Positions 44,424-53,189 of a stretch of 55,280 nt of DNA are shown one piece after another. Source of the stretch: Candidatus Omnitrophota bacterium (GTDB lineage: Bacteria; Omnitrophota; Gorgyraeia; 2-01-FULL-45-10). Each line of letters begins with the position of its first letter. Position 1 is the first letter of the stretch. Position numbers and translations under genes: made by a program. Under the pieces are notes generated by a model. That model was given only the letters and a program-made list of their open reading frames with translations, did no database searches and was not told where the DNA came from. The stretch covers positions 1 through 55,280 of the forward strand of contig JAHJHP010000009.1 in the NCBI GenBank assembly GCA_018823705.1. The letters run 5' to 3'.

Positions 44424-46385
44424 CTAATAGAGCTTAGGAATCTCGTTTATGCGCAGCAGTACCTCTTCAAGATTGAAGCCTATCAGCTGGCCAAACTCCT
44501 GCAGCATCTCTAGACGCGGTTTATTATCCTCCTCGGTAAGCTTCATTGCCTCATCCCGAGTGATAAGGCCTTCGCGGACCTGGTTGCTGCGAAAATTGTC
44601 AAATTCGGAGAACCCCGCGACCGTGTGATAAATATAATCTATAAAAGCGGTATGGCCGTCTCCCATCCGCCACTGGTTCTTGCCGTATCTTTCATTAGCC
44701 TCCCAGCCGTATTCTTCTTTTAGGGTCCGCTCTATAAGTTTCTCATCCCACGGAAGATAACGGAACAAGTACACATAGTCATCCTTGCTTATAAAGCTCG
44801 CGTAATACGCAAAAATGCTGTCGAGGAAAGACTCGTTGATATAGGCCGGATTCGTGACATATTCTTTTATGTACCAGAGAGCGATACGGGCCTTTACCAT
44901 CGTGTTATAATTATACAACTTGGTATTATTAACAAGATCCTGGTCTACCCCGCAAAATCCGATTTTGAACTCCATCTGCTCCAGCTGCTGCCCCGCGGCA
45001 AACACGGTAAGCTTTATACCCGTCTCCTTTCGAAGCTGTCTTCCATAATAATAAAACATCTTATCGCCTGCCATAAAGAGCGGCACCATGCCGAGCGAGG
45101 GCTTCTTAAGCCATGCGTATATGTTCTTTCTGATATATCGGCGTTTGGCGTGGATATCCGCGGCGCGGATAAGGTGCTCCACGCCAAGTTTACCGGTTAT
45201 TCTCGCCTGATTCCGCCTGGCAAGGTCAGTTACCATCGCCCAATCATATGTATACGCGATCGGGTGCATATTAAATTCTGTCTTCAGCACATGCAGGCCA
45301 TATGAACTGTCCCTGCCCCCGCTAAATCCTACGATACAATCCGGCTCGCCATTCTTTGACCGGTATCTGGCCAGGACTTCCTCGAGAGCTTCTTTGCCCA
45401 GAAATTCCTGTTTTTTGTACTTTCTGCAGTAGTTACATACACCATCTTCATCGAACGTAATGAATGGGTATGTATGCGGTAGTACGCACTTCGTGCAGCG
45501 GCGCAGCGCCGTATGGGTCACGCTCAGGTCGATGATATCGTAGATCTTTATATTGCTGCTTATCATCGGCGATTCCGCATGATCATCAGATAACTTAAAG
45601 ACTTGCGGCGCCAGGTCTTCGGCATTTATGACAGCGGCGGTGAACGGTTCCAGCTGTCTGACGCTCTTCACATCATAAATGAGCTTAAGAGAATTTTTCC
45701 GCAAGAATCCCTCGACGATGAACCGTTCTGACCCAAACACAAAGACACCCTGTCTGGCGTCGGACCAATAATACAGGGCCCCCATATTGGTGGCAATAAC
45801 CATAGAGGCGGACAGATCACATAAAAATCCTATGGAAGCAGAGCCTTCTACTTCTCGATAGATACGCCTTATAGCCCCAGGGACACCTTTTTCTATTTCG
45901 TAATATTTATTAAGCAGATTATATAATACCCATGTGTCGGATCCCGAATGACTGCCCGGCAGGTCTTTAAGCTCAGGGTGTTGCTGCCGCAGATACTCAT
46001 CGTTGGTGATGATACCATTATGAACTCCCACCATATGGCCGGCGTTTATAGGCTGGTTGTTCTCGGCAATAGCCTGGGAGCCATTCGTGACAAGCCGTGT
46101 GTGGCCGATAGCGATAATGGGCGCTGTTATGATCATCTTCCCGGAGCGTGGCGCGTCGACAACGCTGGAATCTATATAACTCTTAAATGACGCGCTCTTA
46201 AGCATAGCAGTCGGATTTTTCGCTTTTTTATAGACCGATATTTTGCTCCCCGAAAGGATGGAAAATCCGGCAGCCTCACATCCGCGCCTCTGCGAGAGCT
46301 TGACCAGACTCCCGAGCGCGCCCGTAAGCTCTCCCTTAGTTATGTCAGCGTTATTGTTCGCTATGAAACCGAATATTCCACACAT
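44424..46385 (-). CDS. Fusion: class II glutamine amidotransferase + PP-loop N-acetyl-sugar amidotransferase
   Basis: The 653-residue protein combines two activities. Residues 1 to about 280 are an Ntn-type glutaminase with catalytic C2 (MCGIFGF), GHTRLVTNG, NNQP, HNGIIT and SGSDTW, which releases ammonia from glutamine. Residues about 296-653 resemble WbpG/PseA-type N-acetyl-sugar amidotransferases: the cysteines C297, C300, C317 and C320 (CTKC, CNYC), and the ATP pyrophosphatase loop SGGRDSS (355-361). In known systems, WbpG works with separate HisH- and HisF-like partners. Here ammonia could pass directly between domains. I infer formation of an acetamidino or amide group on a sugar of the surface glycan. 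Confidence 0.9.
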   Translation of the reverse strand: MCGIFGFIANNNADITKGELTGALGSLVKLSQRRGCEAAGFSILSGSKISVYKKAKNPTAMLKSASFKSYIDSSVVDAPRSGKMIITAPIIAIGHTRLVTNGSQAIAENNQPINAGHMVGVHNGIITNDEYLRQQHPELKDLPGSHSGSDTWVLYNLLNKYYEIEKGVPGAIRRIYREVEGSASIGFLCDLSASMVIATNMGALYYWSDARQGVFVFGSERFIVEGFLRKNSLKLIYDVKSVRQLEPFTAAVINAEDLAPQVFKLSDDHAESPMISSNIKIYDIIDLSVTHTALRRCTKCVLPHTYPFITFDEDGVCNYCRKYKKQEFLGKEALEEVLARYRSKNGEPDCIVGFSGGRDSSYGLHVLKTEFNMHPIAYTYDWAMVTDLARRNQARITGKLGVEHLIRAADIHAKRRYIRKNIYAWLKKPSLGMVPLFMAGDKMFYYYGRQLRKETGIKLTVFAAGQQLEQMEFKIGFCGVDQDLVNNTKLYNYNTMVKARIALWYIKEYVTNPAYINESFLDSIFAYYASFISKDDYVYLFRYLPWDEKLIERTLKEEYGWEANERYGKNQWRMGDGHTAFIDYIYHTVAGFSEFDNFRSNQVREGLITRDEAMKLTEEDNKPRLEMLQEFGQLIGFNLEEVLLRINEIPKLY

Positions 46386-46403
46386 ACCGTAACCCCTCTC
46401 TCC

Positions 46404-47819
46404 TTAGGCGGCGGGATAAAATAGTTTTTTGTAATCAACCGTAGAATGCGTCAATCCGAACCTCTCCTTTGCCTCATCCTGTTTTACCGGATCATCAAAA
46501 GACCGCAAAAGCTCATCTGTTAATTCGTCATAAGCGACATGCATAACGCCGCTCATCCCATCGAGATCAATATAAGAAAGATAGTCGGGATGGTTTAGCT
46601 GGACGACAGGGCGTCCGATCAAAAGAGCTTCCTCCAAAACCGTGGTGCTCATTCCTATAACCGATACGGCTCCCGCTATATCCGAGCGCAAAGAAGTATC
46701 GCCCGAGACCTCGATGGCCCCGGAGCTCCTGCTCTGATCCACCCATCTCCGCAATTCTCTGCCTGGTTCCGCGTGTGAATGCATCCGTAACCTTAATGGC
46801 AATGATACGTTGCTTTTTTTCAGGAGATCGCGCAACGAACCGATCACCGCCTCATTGTCAAAACGCGCCAGTCCCGAAACAAACAGATAGTAATGGCCGT
46901 CTTTGCCGGCAGGCTCCGGCCGAGACGACTTCCACTGGCTGTATCTACAACTGCACCCCATCAAAAAAGTCGTCTTTGGAAAATACGGCTTGAGAAGACG
47001 AATAACCCTTTCTTCAAATGCATAAAAAACGTCGGGTAATGCCAGGCCCTGCAAAGTTTCCTCCGGATAAGAAAAATACCAGAGTTTACCGCTTGAAACG
47101 GACGCATGTTGTACGGTATATGTTCTTATGTCATGTTTTGAGGCGATGTGCCAAACCACCCTCGCATATGAATGCATCTCATGGATACATCCGATCTTTT
47201 TTATCCGGCGATGCTCTATGATCTCGTTCAGTATCCGCTGCAAGTATAAATTGCGTTGCCATTGCAAACTAAAAACCCATGAATACCATTCCAATAAAAT
47301 CAATGCTCTACTGACAATGCTGCCCCGGATCTTAAAAAAAGCGTATATACCGCAGACCGTCATTATACAGACGATCCTCAGGGAAGCAAGAGCCGATATC
47401 GGTATAAAAAGTTTCGCGCGGCTGCCGCATTGTTGAACAGGCCCGACAACCAGCATTGCATCATCATCGTCGGTATCTACGTATTTTGTCTTGTAACTAT
47501 CACCTGCAGCCGCATATCCACATTCAGAAGTTACGATCAGAATGCTATCTTTTATCGTTCCGTACAAGCCATAGCCAAACCTGGGCGGCCGCAGTGTCCG
47601 CATCAATCCCTTTAACAGGCCCGTTACCGATGCGATCAGCAACTGAAAAAACAATTTGAAGAGATGCCGCTGCCTGTATCCGCTGTGCCACAAATTTGAC
47701 GCGTCGGGGCTCCTGACACTTACGCTGGACGAAAAGATAAGCGGAACCAGATCCCGTGAAGCCGCTCCGACCGCGGCGCCGACAAATCTGGCGGCAAGCC
47801 GCTGGAAATCAGTACCCAT
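46404..47819 (-). CDS. Probable GT-B surface-carbohydrate glycosyltransferase
   Basis: The 471-residue protein is not confidently assigned. Its centre has CIHEMHSYARVVWHIASKHDIRTYTVQHASVSSGK, where VQHA resembles the VQHG motif of capsule and surface-carbohydrate glycosyltransferases. The C-terminal third has LRMHSHAEPGRELRRW, SVIGMSTTVLEEALLIGRPVVQLNHPD, a typical nucleotide-sugar-binding end of GT-B enzymes, with a preceding VSGDTSLRSDIAGA. The N-terminal 150 residues include hydrophobic stretches (LFKLFFQLLIASVTG) but no clear signal peptide. Position beside the amidotransferase fusion suggests that it adds the aminated sugar. Confidence 0.5.
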   Translation of the reverse strand: MGTDFQRLAARFVGAAVGAASRDLVPLIFSSSVSVRSPDASNLWHSGYRQRHLFKLFFQLLIASVTGLLKGLMRTLRPPRFGYGLYGTIKDSILIVTSECGYAAAGDSYKTKYVDTDDDDAMLVVGPVQQCGSRAKLFIPISALASLRIVCIMTVCGIYAFFKIRGSIVSRALILLEWYSWVFSLQWQRNLYLQRILNEIIEHRRIKKIGCIHEMHSYARVVWHIASKHDIRTYTVQHASVSSGKLWYFSYPEETLQGLALPDVFYAFEERVIRLLKPYFPKTTFLMGCSCRYSQWKSSRPEPAGKDGHYYLFVSGLARFDNEAVIGSLRDLLKKSNVSLPLRLRMHSHAEPGRELRRWVDQSRSSGAIEVSGDTSLRSDIAGAVSVIGMSTTVLEEALLIGRPVVQLNHPDYLSYIDLDGMSGVMHVAYDELTDELLRSFDDPVKQDEAKERFGLTHSTVDYKKLFYPAA

Positions 47820-47851
47820 TATACAATATCCCCGCTTGACACGACTTTCGA

Positions 47852-49405
47852 TTACCGTGATTTAAAGATCCTGTGCAAAACGTTAAAAAGCTTATCTCTC
47901 CATGGGCCATCTTTCTCACATAGCCTGACAAGAGGATAGGCGATCTTAGGGACTTTTCTATAAAGGCTAAAGGTCTTAGCGAGCCCTACGATCTCCGCCG
48001 GAGGTAACTGCGGCATATTCAGATAGCTCTCAGTGTAGCGATAGTTTTCGCATTCATCTGGCAGAAAACCGGCTTCTACAGCCATCTTGCGGATAGCCGT
48101 GCCCTCCCATGGCTGCAGGATCATAACGCTCGAATTCTGCGCCCTGGCCTTTCGATTCAGCTCAATAGTCTCAAACACGTTACCTCTTGTCTCAAAAGGC
48201 ATACCTACCATATTAAGTGTACTCGTGCGGATACCATACTTATTGAGAATGCTTATGCCTCTGATTATCTGGCTGTTCGTCATCTTCCTGTTCAGCACCC
48301 TTCTACGGATATCCTCGCTTCCGGATTCAATTCCGGCAGACACGTTTACACAACCCATCTCCTTAAGAAGCTTTGCCTTGTGCTCGGTAACCATATCGAG
48401 CCTGGCGGCAATAAGAAATGGAAGGGCTATCTTTTTATAGCCCTGAGCAAACTCCTCCATCTCCTTATCGCTATATAGAAAAAATTCCTCATCCCAGAAT
48501 TTCATCATCTCAAGGTCGTATTTATCTTTAAGAAAAGATATCTCCTCTATAGCGCGCGGAATGCTCTTTTTACGAAAATAGCGCCCCTTCCCTTTGTATA
48601 GTTCCTGCAGCCGGTCGTTATTGCAATAGGAGCACCTGTGAGGGCAGCCTCTCGAGAGCTCGAGATGTCCATAGCGATATACTTTACCGCAAAAAGGCTT
48701 GTAAAAATGGCGTTTATCAAAAAGTGTCCAGTCAGGAAAAGGTAGCGCGTCAAGGTCTTCGATAAGCCTGATATCATTCTTCACCACCCCCGAAGAAGTC
48801 TTGACCCAAAGGTTACGGACAGCATCATAGGGTTTCCCCTCCCGGATGCGCAGGCACAGGTCTCGAAACGGCGCCTCCCCCTCACCAACGCATACGATAT
48901 CAACGTTCGCATTTTTTATGAACTTTTCAGGATTCATCGTCACGCATTTTCCGCCGATAATCAATGGGCAGTTTTTTCGGGAAATACCGTCCACGAGAGC
49001 CATGGCCAGAGGATAATTGTAAGAGGTCGGGACTGTAACGGCTATGATATCCGGATCAAACTCCTTTATCTTAGCGTTAAGATCGCCTATATGATCCCGC
49101 TCCTCACGGACAACGCCGTATTTTGTCATGTCAGCCGGCAGGAATTCTCCCACTTTCTCGTTTTTCTGTCGGTCTTCATAATTGGTTATCTTGTAGTATG
49201 TTGTATCGAATATATCGACCGTACACTGTTCCTTCCGCGCTATAGCGATAAGCGATGAAAGCCCTATCGGCAAGAAACCCTCAATGCCTGACATGGGGTT
49301 TACAAATAGTATCTTTATATTAACGATATTCCGGGACTCATCCGCGGCGCCTGGAATTCCGGATACTTCTTCATTGGAATTGATCATGCTCTGTTCTCCT
49401 TGCAT
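47852..49405 (-). CDS. B12-binding-type radical SAM protein
   Basis: The 517-residue protein has a cobalamin-type domain (IKILFVNPMSGIEGFLPIGLSSLIAIARKEQ, IIGGKCVTMNPEK) and the cluster motif RGCPHRCSYC (C254, C258, C261), followed by FWDEEFFLYSDKEM and GIESGSEDIRRRVL. The late segment LQPWEGTAIRKMA replaces the usual PFPGTEL. The first ATG (49405) overlaps the upstream stop (TAATG). The ATG at 49387, with AAGGAG upstream, is a strong alternative and removes only six residues. The family is known for methylation or ring-modifying reactions. Substrate unknown. Confidence 0.9.
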   Translation of the reverse strand: MQGEQSMINSNEEVSGIPGAADESRNIVNIKILFVNPMSGIEGFLPIGLSSLIAIARKEQCTVDIFDTTYYKITNYEDRQKNEKVGEFLPADMTKYGVVREERDHIGDLNAKIKEFDPDIIAVTVPTSYNYPLAMALVDGISRKNCPLIIGGKCVTMNPEKFIKNANVDIVCVGEGEAPFRDLCLRIREGKPYDAVRNLWVKTSSGVVKNDIRLIEDLDALPFPDWTLFDKRHFYKPFCGKVYRYGHLELSRGCPHRCSYCNNDRLQELYKGKGRYFRKKSIPRAIEEISFLKDKYDLEMMKFWDEEFFLYSDKEMEEFAQGYKKIALPFLIAARLDMVTEHKAKLLKEMGCVNVSAGIESGSEDIRRRVLNRKMTNSQIIRGISILNKYGIRTSTLNMVGMPFETRGNVFETIELNRKARAQNSSVMILQPWEGTAIRKMAVEAGFLPDECENYRYTESYLNMPQLPPAEIVGLAKTFSLYRKVPKIAYPLVRLCEKDGPWRDKLFNVLHRIFKSR

Positions 49406-50250
49406 TACCTTTTTCGGGCTATTATATACATGATATCGTATAAGTTCAAATAGAATTGCGCTCTACCCAATCCGCTCTTGCGCAAAATATCACAAAACCA
49501 TCTTCCTCCCTTATTGGCAAGCGATATCCTGTGCAAAGTCATATCGATACTGCGATAGAATCCGCAATAACCGCTATATATAACGTCAAATCCGTTATTA
49601 TCGAGCAGTTTACTGAGCGTCTGCTTGGAAAAATAATGAATGTGCGTAGGCGCATTCATAATGCGCCATTTATTCTTTTTCATGCGGGCGTTCAGGCTTC
49701 CGACATCACCGGTTGTTATAGCTACCAGCGCACCCTTATCCATCATATTCTTTGATATCTTAGATAAGCACCCGGCAGGGTCGCTCAAATGCTCTATCGT
49801 GTCCCACAGGCAAACGACGTCGAACTTCTGCCCATTAAAATCGTGTGGCAAAAAGTCGTCGGTTACCACGTCAAGTCCGAGCTCATCCCTGGCGTACGCG
49901 ACGCCGTCCGCTGTAACATCAATGCCCTTGAGAGTGCCAAAGTAAGATCTGGCGACATCAAGAAAAAATCCGTAAGCACAGCCGATTTCAAGAAGTCTCT
50001 TGTGCCTCATGGGATCTAAGAATTTGCGCAACTTCTTAAGGCGTAGCTTAAAATTATCCCGGGTGATCTTTTTATCGGCAAGATAATCGCTATATTCACC
50101 ACCGAAAAAGTAGTTCTTACCGTATAATTCCGACAGCTTATTATTCTGCGATGGCATATTACAAAATACGTGACCACACCCCAAACAGCGCAAGATACCC
50201 GGATAGGCCTGTTCCACATCGACGCGGTCACATATGATGCATCTGTTCAT
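49405..50250 (-). CDS. SAM-dependent methyltransferase with N-terminal zinc ribbon
   Basis: The 281-residue protein opens with CIICDRVDVEQ and CLGCGHVF, a four-cysteine zinc module, then class I motifs LLEIGCAYGFFLDVA, LKGIDVTADGV, LWDTIEHLSDP and DKGALVAITTGDVGSLNARM. The residues HIHYFSKQTLSKLLDNNGFD are characteristic of sugar methyltransferases. The architecture matches the methyltransferase at 43574-44401. It is coupled by a 4-base overlap to the upstream GtrB-like GT2, and by one base to the downstream B12-type radical SAM gene. The acceptor is unknown. Confidence 0.87.
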   Translation of the reverse strand: MNRCIICDRVDVEQAYPGILRCLGCGHVFCNMPSQNNKLSELYGKNYFFGGEYSDYLADKKITRDNFKLRLKKLRKFLDPMRHKRLLEIGCAYGFFLDVARSYFGTLKGIDVTADGVAYARDELGLDVVTDDFLPHDFNGQKFDVVCLWDTIEHLSDPAGCLSKISKNMMDKGALVAITTGDVGSLNARMKKNKWRIMNAPTHIHYFSKQTLSKLLDNNGFDVIYSGYCGFYRSIDMTLHRISLANKGGRWFCDILRKSGLGRAQFYLNLYDIMYIIARKR

Positions 50251-51191
50251 TTTACAGCCGCCTCCGTTACTATGAATGGCGGGCGCCCTTTAGTCTGATC
50301 ATAGATTCTGCCGACGTATTCGCTCAATATGCCTATTGCAACCAATTGAACGCTACCCAGGAAACAGACAGCCATGACAATATCTGTGTATCCTGGCGGC
50401 ACCGGTATATTTACTATTCCAAGCACTTTAAGGACCCATATAGTTAATACCATGATTATATACGCTGAAGAGCAACCTAGTATCACAAGAGCGAAGAGCA
50501 TCACCAGGTGCAGGGGATATCTTCCGAAGGAGAATATACCATCGAGGGCAAGCCTGGAGAGGGATCGAAATGAATATTTAGGAAGACCGCTATGCCTCTT
50601 TCCGACATTGTAAGGTATCCCCTGCTGCCTGAAACCGATCCAACTTACCTGACCGCGCAAGAATTTGTGGCACTCAGGCATATCGAGTAATACGCTAAGG
50701 ACTTTTTTGTCGAGAAGCCTGAAGTCAGACTGACCGAAACTCAAACTTAACCCCGATACTTTTGAGATGAACCGGTATGAGGCCTTGACGATCAGATTTT
50801 TAAGGAAAGGTAAATTAGCGTTTTCCTTCGTCGTATAGACAACCTCTGCGCCATTACGCCACATCTCAACCATCTTAGGTATCAGTGAAGGCGGGTGCTG
50901 CAAATCCGCATCCATGGTTATGCAAGCATCGCCTGCAGCCTTGGTCATCCCCGCGAAGATCGCACACTGATGCCCGAAGCTTCGCGAAAGTGAAAGATAG
51001 CCGACCTTCGGGTCCGCATTACGCAACCTCTTTACCGCGTCCAGCGACCTATCGGTGCTTCCGTCATCGACGTATATCATCTCGTAATCTACGCCTGCTT
51101 CAGAGCATGCCTGTTTCACCTGATTATAAAGCTCTTCTATGTTGCTCTCTTCATTATGCACAGGGAAAACTATCGATATTATATTCTTCAT
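50247..51191 (-). CDS. GtrB-like GT2 (undecaprenyl-phosphate sugar synthase) with two membrane helices
   Basis: The catalytic domain opens IISIVFPVHNEESNIEELY and has VDDGSTDRSLDAV and MDADLQHPPSL. The C-terminal part has two membrane helices (LVMLFALVILGCSSAYIIMV and IVMAVCFLGSVQLVAIGILSEYVGRIYDQ), ending RPPFIVTEAAVK. The arrangement matches the enzyme at 25052-25978 and bacteriophage GtrB. I infer transfer of a sugar to undecaprenyl phosphate at the inner membrane. An open frame extends to 51227; the ATG at 51191, just after the upstream stop, matches the family start. Confidence 0.88.
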   Translation of the reverse strand: MKNIISIVFPVHNEESNIEELYNQVKQACSEAGVDYEMIYVDDGSTDRSLDAVKRLRNADPKVGYLSLSRSFGHQCAIFAGMTKAAGDACITMDADLQHPPSLIPKMVEMWRNGAEVVYTTKENANLPFLKNLIVKASYRFISKVSGLSLSFGQSDFRLLDKKVLSVLLDMPECHKFLRGQVSWIGFRQQGIPYNVGKRHSGLPKYSFRSLSRLALDGIFSFGRYPLHLVMLFALVILGCSSAYIIMVLTIWVLKVLGIVNIPVPPGYTDIVMAVCFLGSVQLVAIGILSEYVGRIYDQTKGRPPFIVTEAAVK

Positions 51192-51193
51192 AT

Positions 51194-51376
51194 TCAGCTT
51201 GCCTTTCTGCGCGGTAATACCGCGCATGATTTTTCAATATCATCTGCCTCTATATCCAGCAACTCAACGCAATGACTGTGATCCTTGATTTCATGAGCGG
51301 TATAGGCCATTCTGAATAAAGGAAAGAGATGTTCCATATCACCCAGCATCATAGGATTTATCAATAATACGTTCAT
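51194..51376 (-). pseudogene. 60-residue remnant of a B12-type radical SAM N-terminus (probable)
   Basis: The short frame starts with ATG overlapping the stop of the SPASM gene (ATGA) and ends 2 bases before the next gene. It begins MNVLLINPMM, then PLFRMAYTAHEIKDHSH and CVELLDIEADDIEK. These parts match, with degeneration, the opening of the cobalamin domain of B12-type radical SAM proteins: LLINP, PPLGLAYIAAYLKxxGHxVxLLD. The rest of the domain and the radical SAM core are missing. A shortened leftover of such a gene is the simplest view. A functional small protein is possible because the frame is intact and well placed. Confidence 0.5.
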
Positions 51377-52422
51377 ATCAACTTATCCAAAAGCCCTTCT
51401 GCGTAGTCATCAATATCGCTTAAATGATTCACGCCATCCATATATTGGCAATCTGCACATGGTGAAATCATATGCTTTTTATTGGTAAGATGCAAAACCC
51501 TGAATTCGCGCATTTTACCGCCGTTCCAGATATCAACAAGGCTATCCTGTTTTGCGTCTCCAATGACTGTTCCGAAACTCCAGTCAACACAACACACTGA
51601 GACTGTGCCATCAAAATTTACCGACATGGTCTTGAACGGCTGGGGGCAAACTTTTCTGCCAATTTTTAGAGGCGTTATCCCATCCATGCCAGTTGTAGGC
51701 AAAAGTCCCATTTTGAAGTCTTTTTTCCCGGAAAGGCTCCATCCTATCACTGTATCCACGCCTACTGAGTCCGATATCGGACTAAAATCAGATAGAAAGC
51801 GCTTTTTCTCATCGGCCGTCAGGTTGATATCAAGGATCTTGGCATGAATTTTAAGACTGCTATTCCTTTTGCACTTGAGCTTATAGAGAAATGCGACATT
51901 CTTCCGTATCTTTTTGTAATCAGAGAAAGTCTTTGTAAATTTTTTGTAGCCTGAATCACTTACATGTTCGACGGATATCCTGATTGCGTCGAGACCGGCA
52001 TCGACAACCTCCCTTGCGCGCTCTTTTGTGATCAGGGAACCGTTTGATGTTGTTTCGACTGATCGAGCTATTTTCATCTTCTTCGCATACGCGACCATTT
52101 TGCTAAAGTCTTCATTGACGAACGGCTCCCCGTCCTTGTAGAGATATAATTTTTCGATCTTACCCTTAAAACCGATGACGCCGTCTACGACGTGCTTGAA
52201 GATTGGGAAAGGCATGATTCCGACCTTTCTGCCTACGGAGCTCAATAAGCTTCTGTCTCCGGTCGGGCAGAATGAACACATGAAATTGCACACACTTGAC
52301 GGGTCTATTATAAGAGATAGCGGAGCCTCTAGGGGCAATATCTCCGAAAGCTTCTTATAGCCTTCATTGCCTGTCTGCCCCGTACACCGTATCCTATTTT
52401 TTGATCTTTTGATCGATCTCAT
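51373..52422 (-). CDS. SPASM-type radical SAM protein
   Basis: The 349-residue protein has the radical SAM motif CNFMCSFC (C45, C49, C52). The C-terminal SPASM-like auxiliary cluster region is CPQPFKTMSVNFDGTVSVCC, followed by IGDAKQDSLVDIWNG and ISPCADCQYM. There is no cobalamin domain. The start chosen, the ATG at 52422, overlaps the upstream gene by 29 bases, and the ribosome-binding site is weak, so the true start may be slightly later. It lies in an AT-rich stretch with the AAC(3)-like and DUF4910 genes. The substrate may be a sugar or a lipid-linked intermediate. Confidence 0.85.
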   Translation of the reverse strand: MRSIKRSKNRIRCTGQTGNEGYKKLSEILPLEAPLSLIIDPSSVCNFMCSFCPTGDRSLLSSVGRKVGIMPFPIFKHVVDGVIGFKGKIEKLYLYKDGEPFVNEDFSKMVAYAKKMKIARSVETTSNGSLITKERAREVVDAGLDAIRISVEHVSDSGYKKFTKTFSDYKKIRKNVAFLYKLKCKRNSSLKIHAKILDINLTADEKKRFLSDFSPISDSVGVDTVIGWSLSGKKDFKMGLLPTTGMDGITPLKIGRKVCPQPFKTMSVNFDGTVSVCCVDWSFGTVIGDAKQDSLVDIWNGGKMREFRVLHLTNKKHMISPCADCQYMDGVNHLSDIDDYAEGLLDKLI

Positions 52423-53167
52423 ATAGAAGAAAAGGATCTTCTTTCATTTTCTTAACGGTAAATCTGTACAATTCATCCGCGTTTAGCAGCTTCACAAAAC
52501 TTCCGTTAGGGAATATAGTCATTTTAACGAATCCGGCCTGTTCAAAAAGCTTACTCATCGGTTCTACATTCGTTTTCACCCCAAGTTCCAATTTTCTAAC
52601 AAAAATGGAATATGTTTTCGAGGATAACTTGCCATTTTCGTCAGTATAGAGGCCTCTAAAATCCTTATGATACCTATAGTCGACATGCAGCATCTCTTCT
52701 ATATGATGAAAAAACGTCATGCTACGTTGAATGGAAATATCTATCAGCATGATCTTCCCGTTGCGCCTTCTTAATTCACCAAAGATGGATTCGTCGGAAT
52801 AAGCGCTTTCATTGTCTATCTTCGCAAAATCCTCTTTCAGTCTTCCAATAACAGCGAATGAATAGACGGGATGCTTCGTCCTCACAGACTCCGGCAGTTT
52901 CATAGCATACGTAGTCAAGCTACCCATCTGGCTCTTTGTTTCCTTGATTGAAAAAGACTCACCGGAACAAAAGCCAAAGTTAAAGGTTGGAAAAATCAGC
53001 GTGCCCGACTCTCCTACTTTGTTAAGCATATATTTATAGAATATTTCGCAAAAATCTTCCGGCCTGCCAGGCGATATAACTTGTGAAATTAGAGTAATAT
53101 CGCTATGTATAAGGACAACATCACCCTTTTTTATTCCTAGGATATCTAGCGATTCAATCGTAGTCAT
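52394..53167 (-). CDS. AAC(3)-fold N-acyltransferase
   Basis: The protein resembles the AAC(3) aminoglycoside 3-N-acetyltransferase family: GDVVLIHSDITLIS, GTLIFPTFNFGF, then MGSLTTYAMKLPESVRTKHPVYSFAVIG, which holds the family's R-x-HP-x-x-S motif. Near the middle is GKIMLIDISIQRSMTFFHHIEEML, in which the histidines may be catalytic. In glycan loci such enzymes acylate amino sugars and are not antibiotic-resistance genes. A GTG at 53182 is also possible; the ATG at 53167 has GGGGTGG seven bases upstream. It adjoins the DUF4910 gene. Confidence 0.85.
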   Translation of the reverse strand: MTTIESLDILGIKKGDVVLIHSDITLISQVISPGRPEDFCEIFYKYMLNKVGESGTLIFPTFNFGFCSGESFSIKETKSQMGSLTTYAMKLPESVRTKHPVYSFAVIGRLKEDFAKIDNESAYSDESIFGELRRRNGKIMLIDISIQRSMTFFHHIEEMLHVDYRYHKDFRGLYTDENGKLSSKTYSIFVRKLELGVKTNVEPMSKLFEQAGFVKMTIFPNGSFVKLLNADELYRFTVKKMKEDPFLLYEIDQKIKK

Positions 53168-53189
53168 TCTCTGCCACCCCACAATCGGC

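Noticed and set aside
52394-53167. Aminoglycoside antibiotic-resistance gene
   Set aside because: The AAC(3) fold is shared by many sugar N-acyltransferases, and its neighbours are glycan genes, so resistance is not supported.
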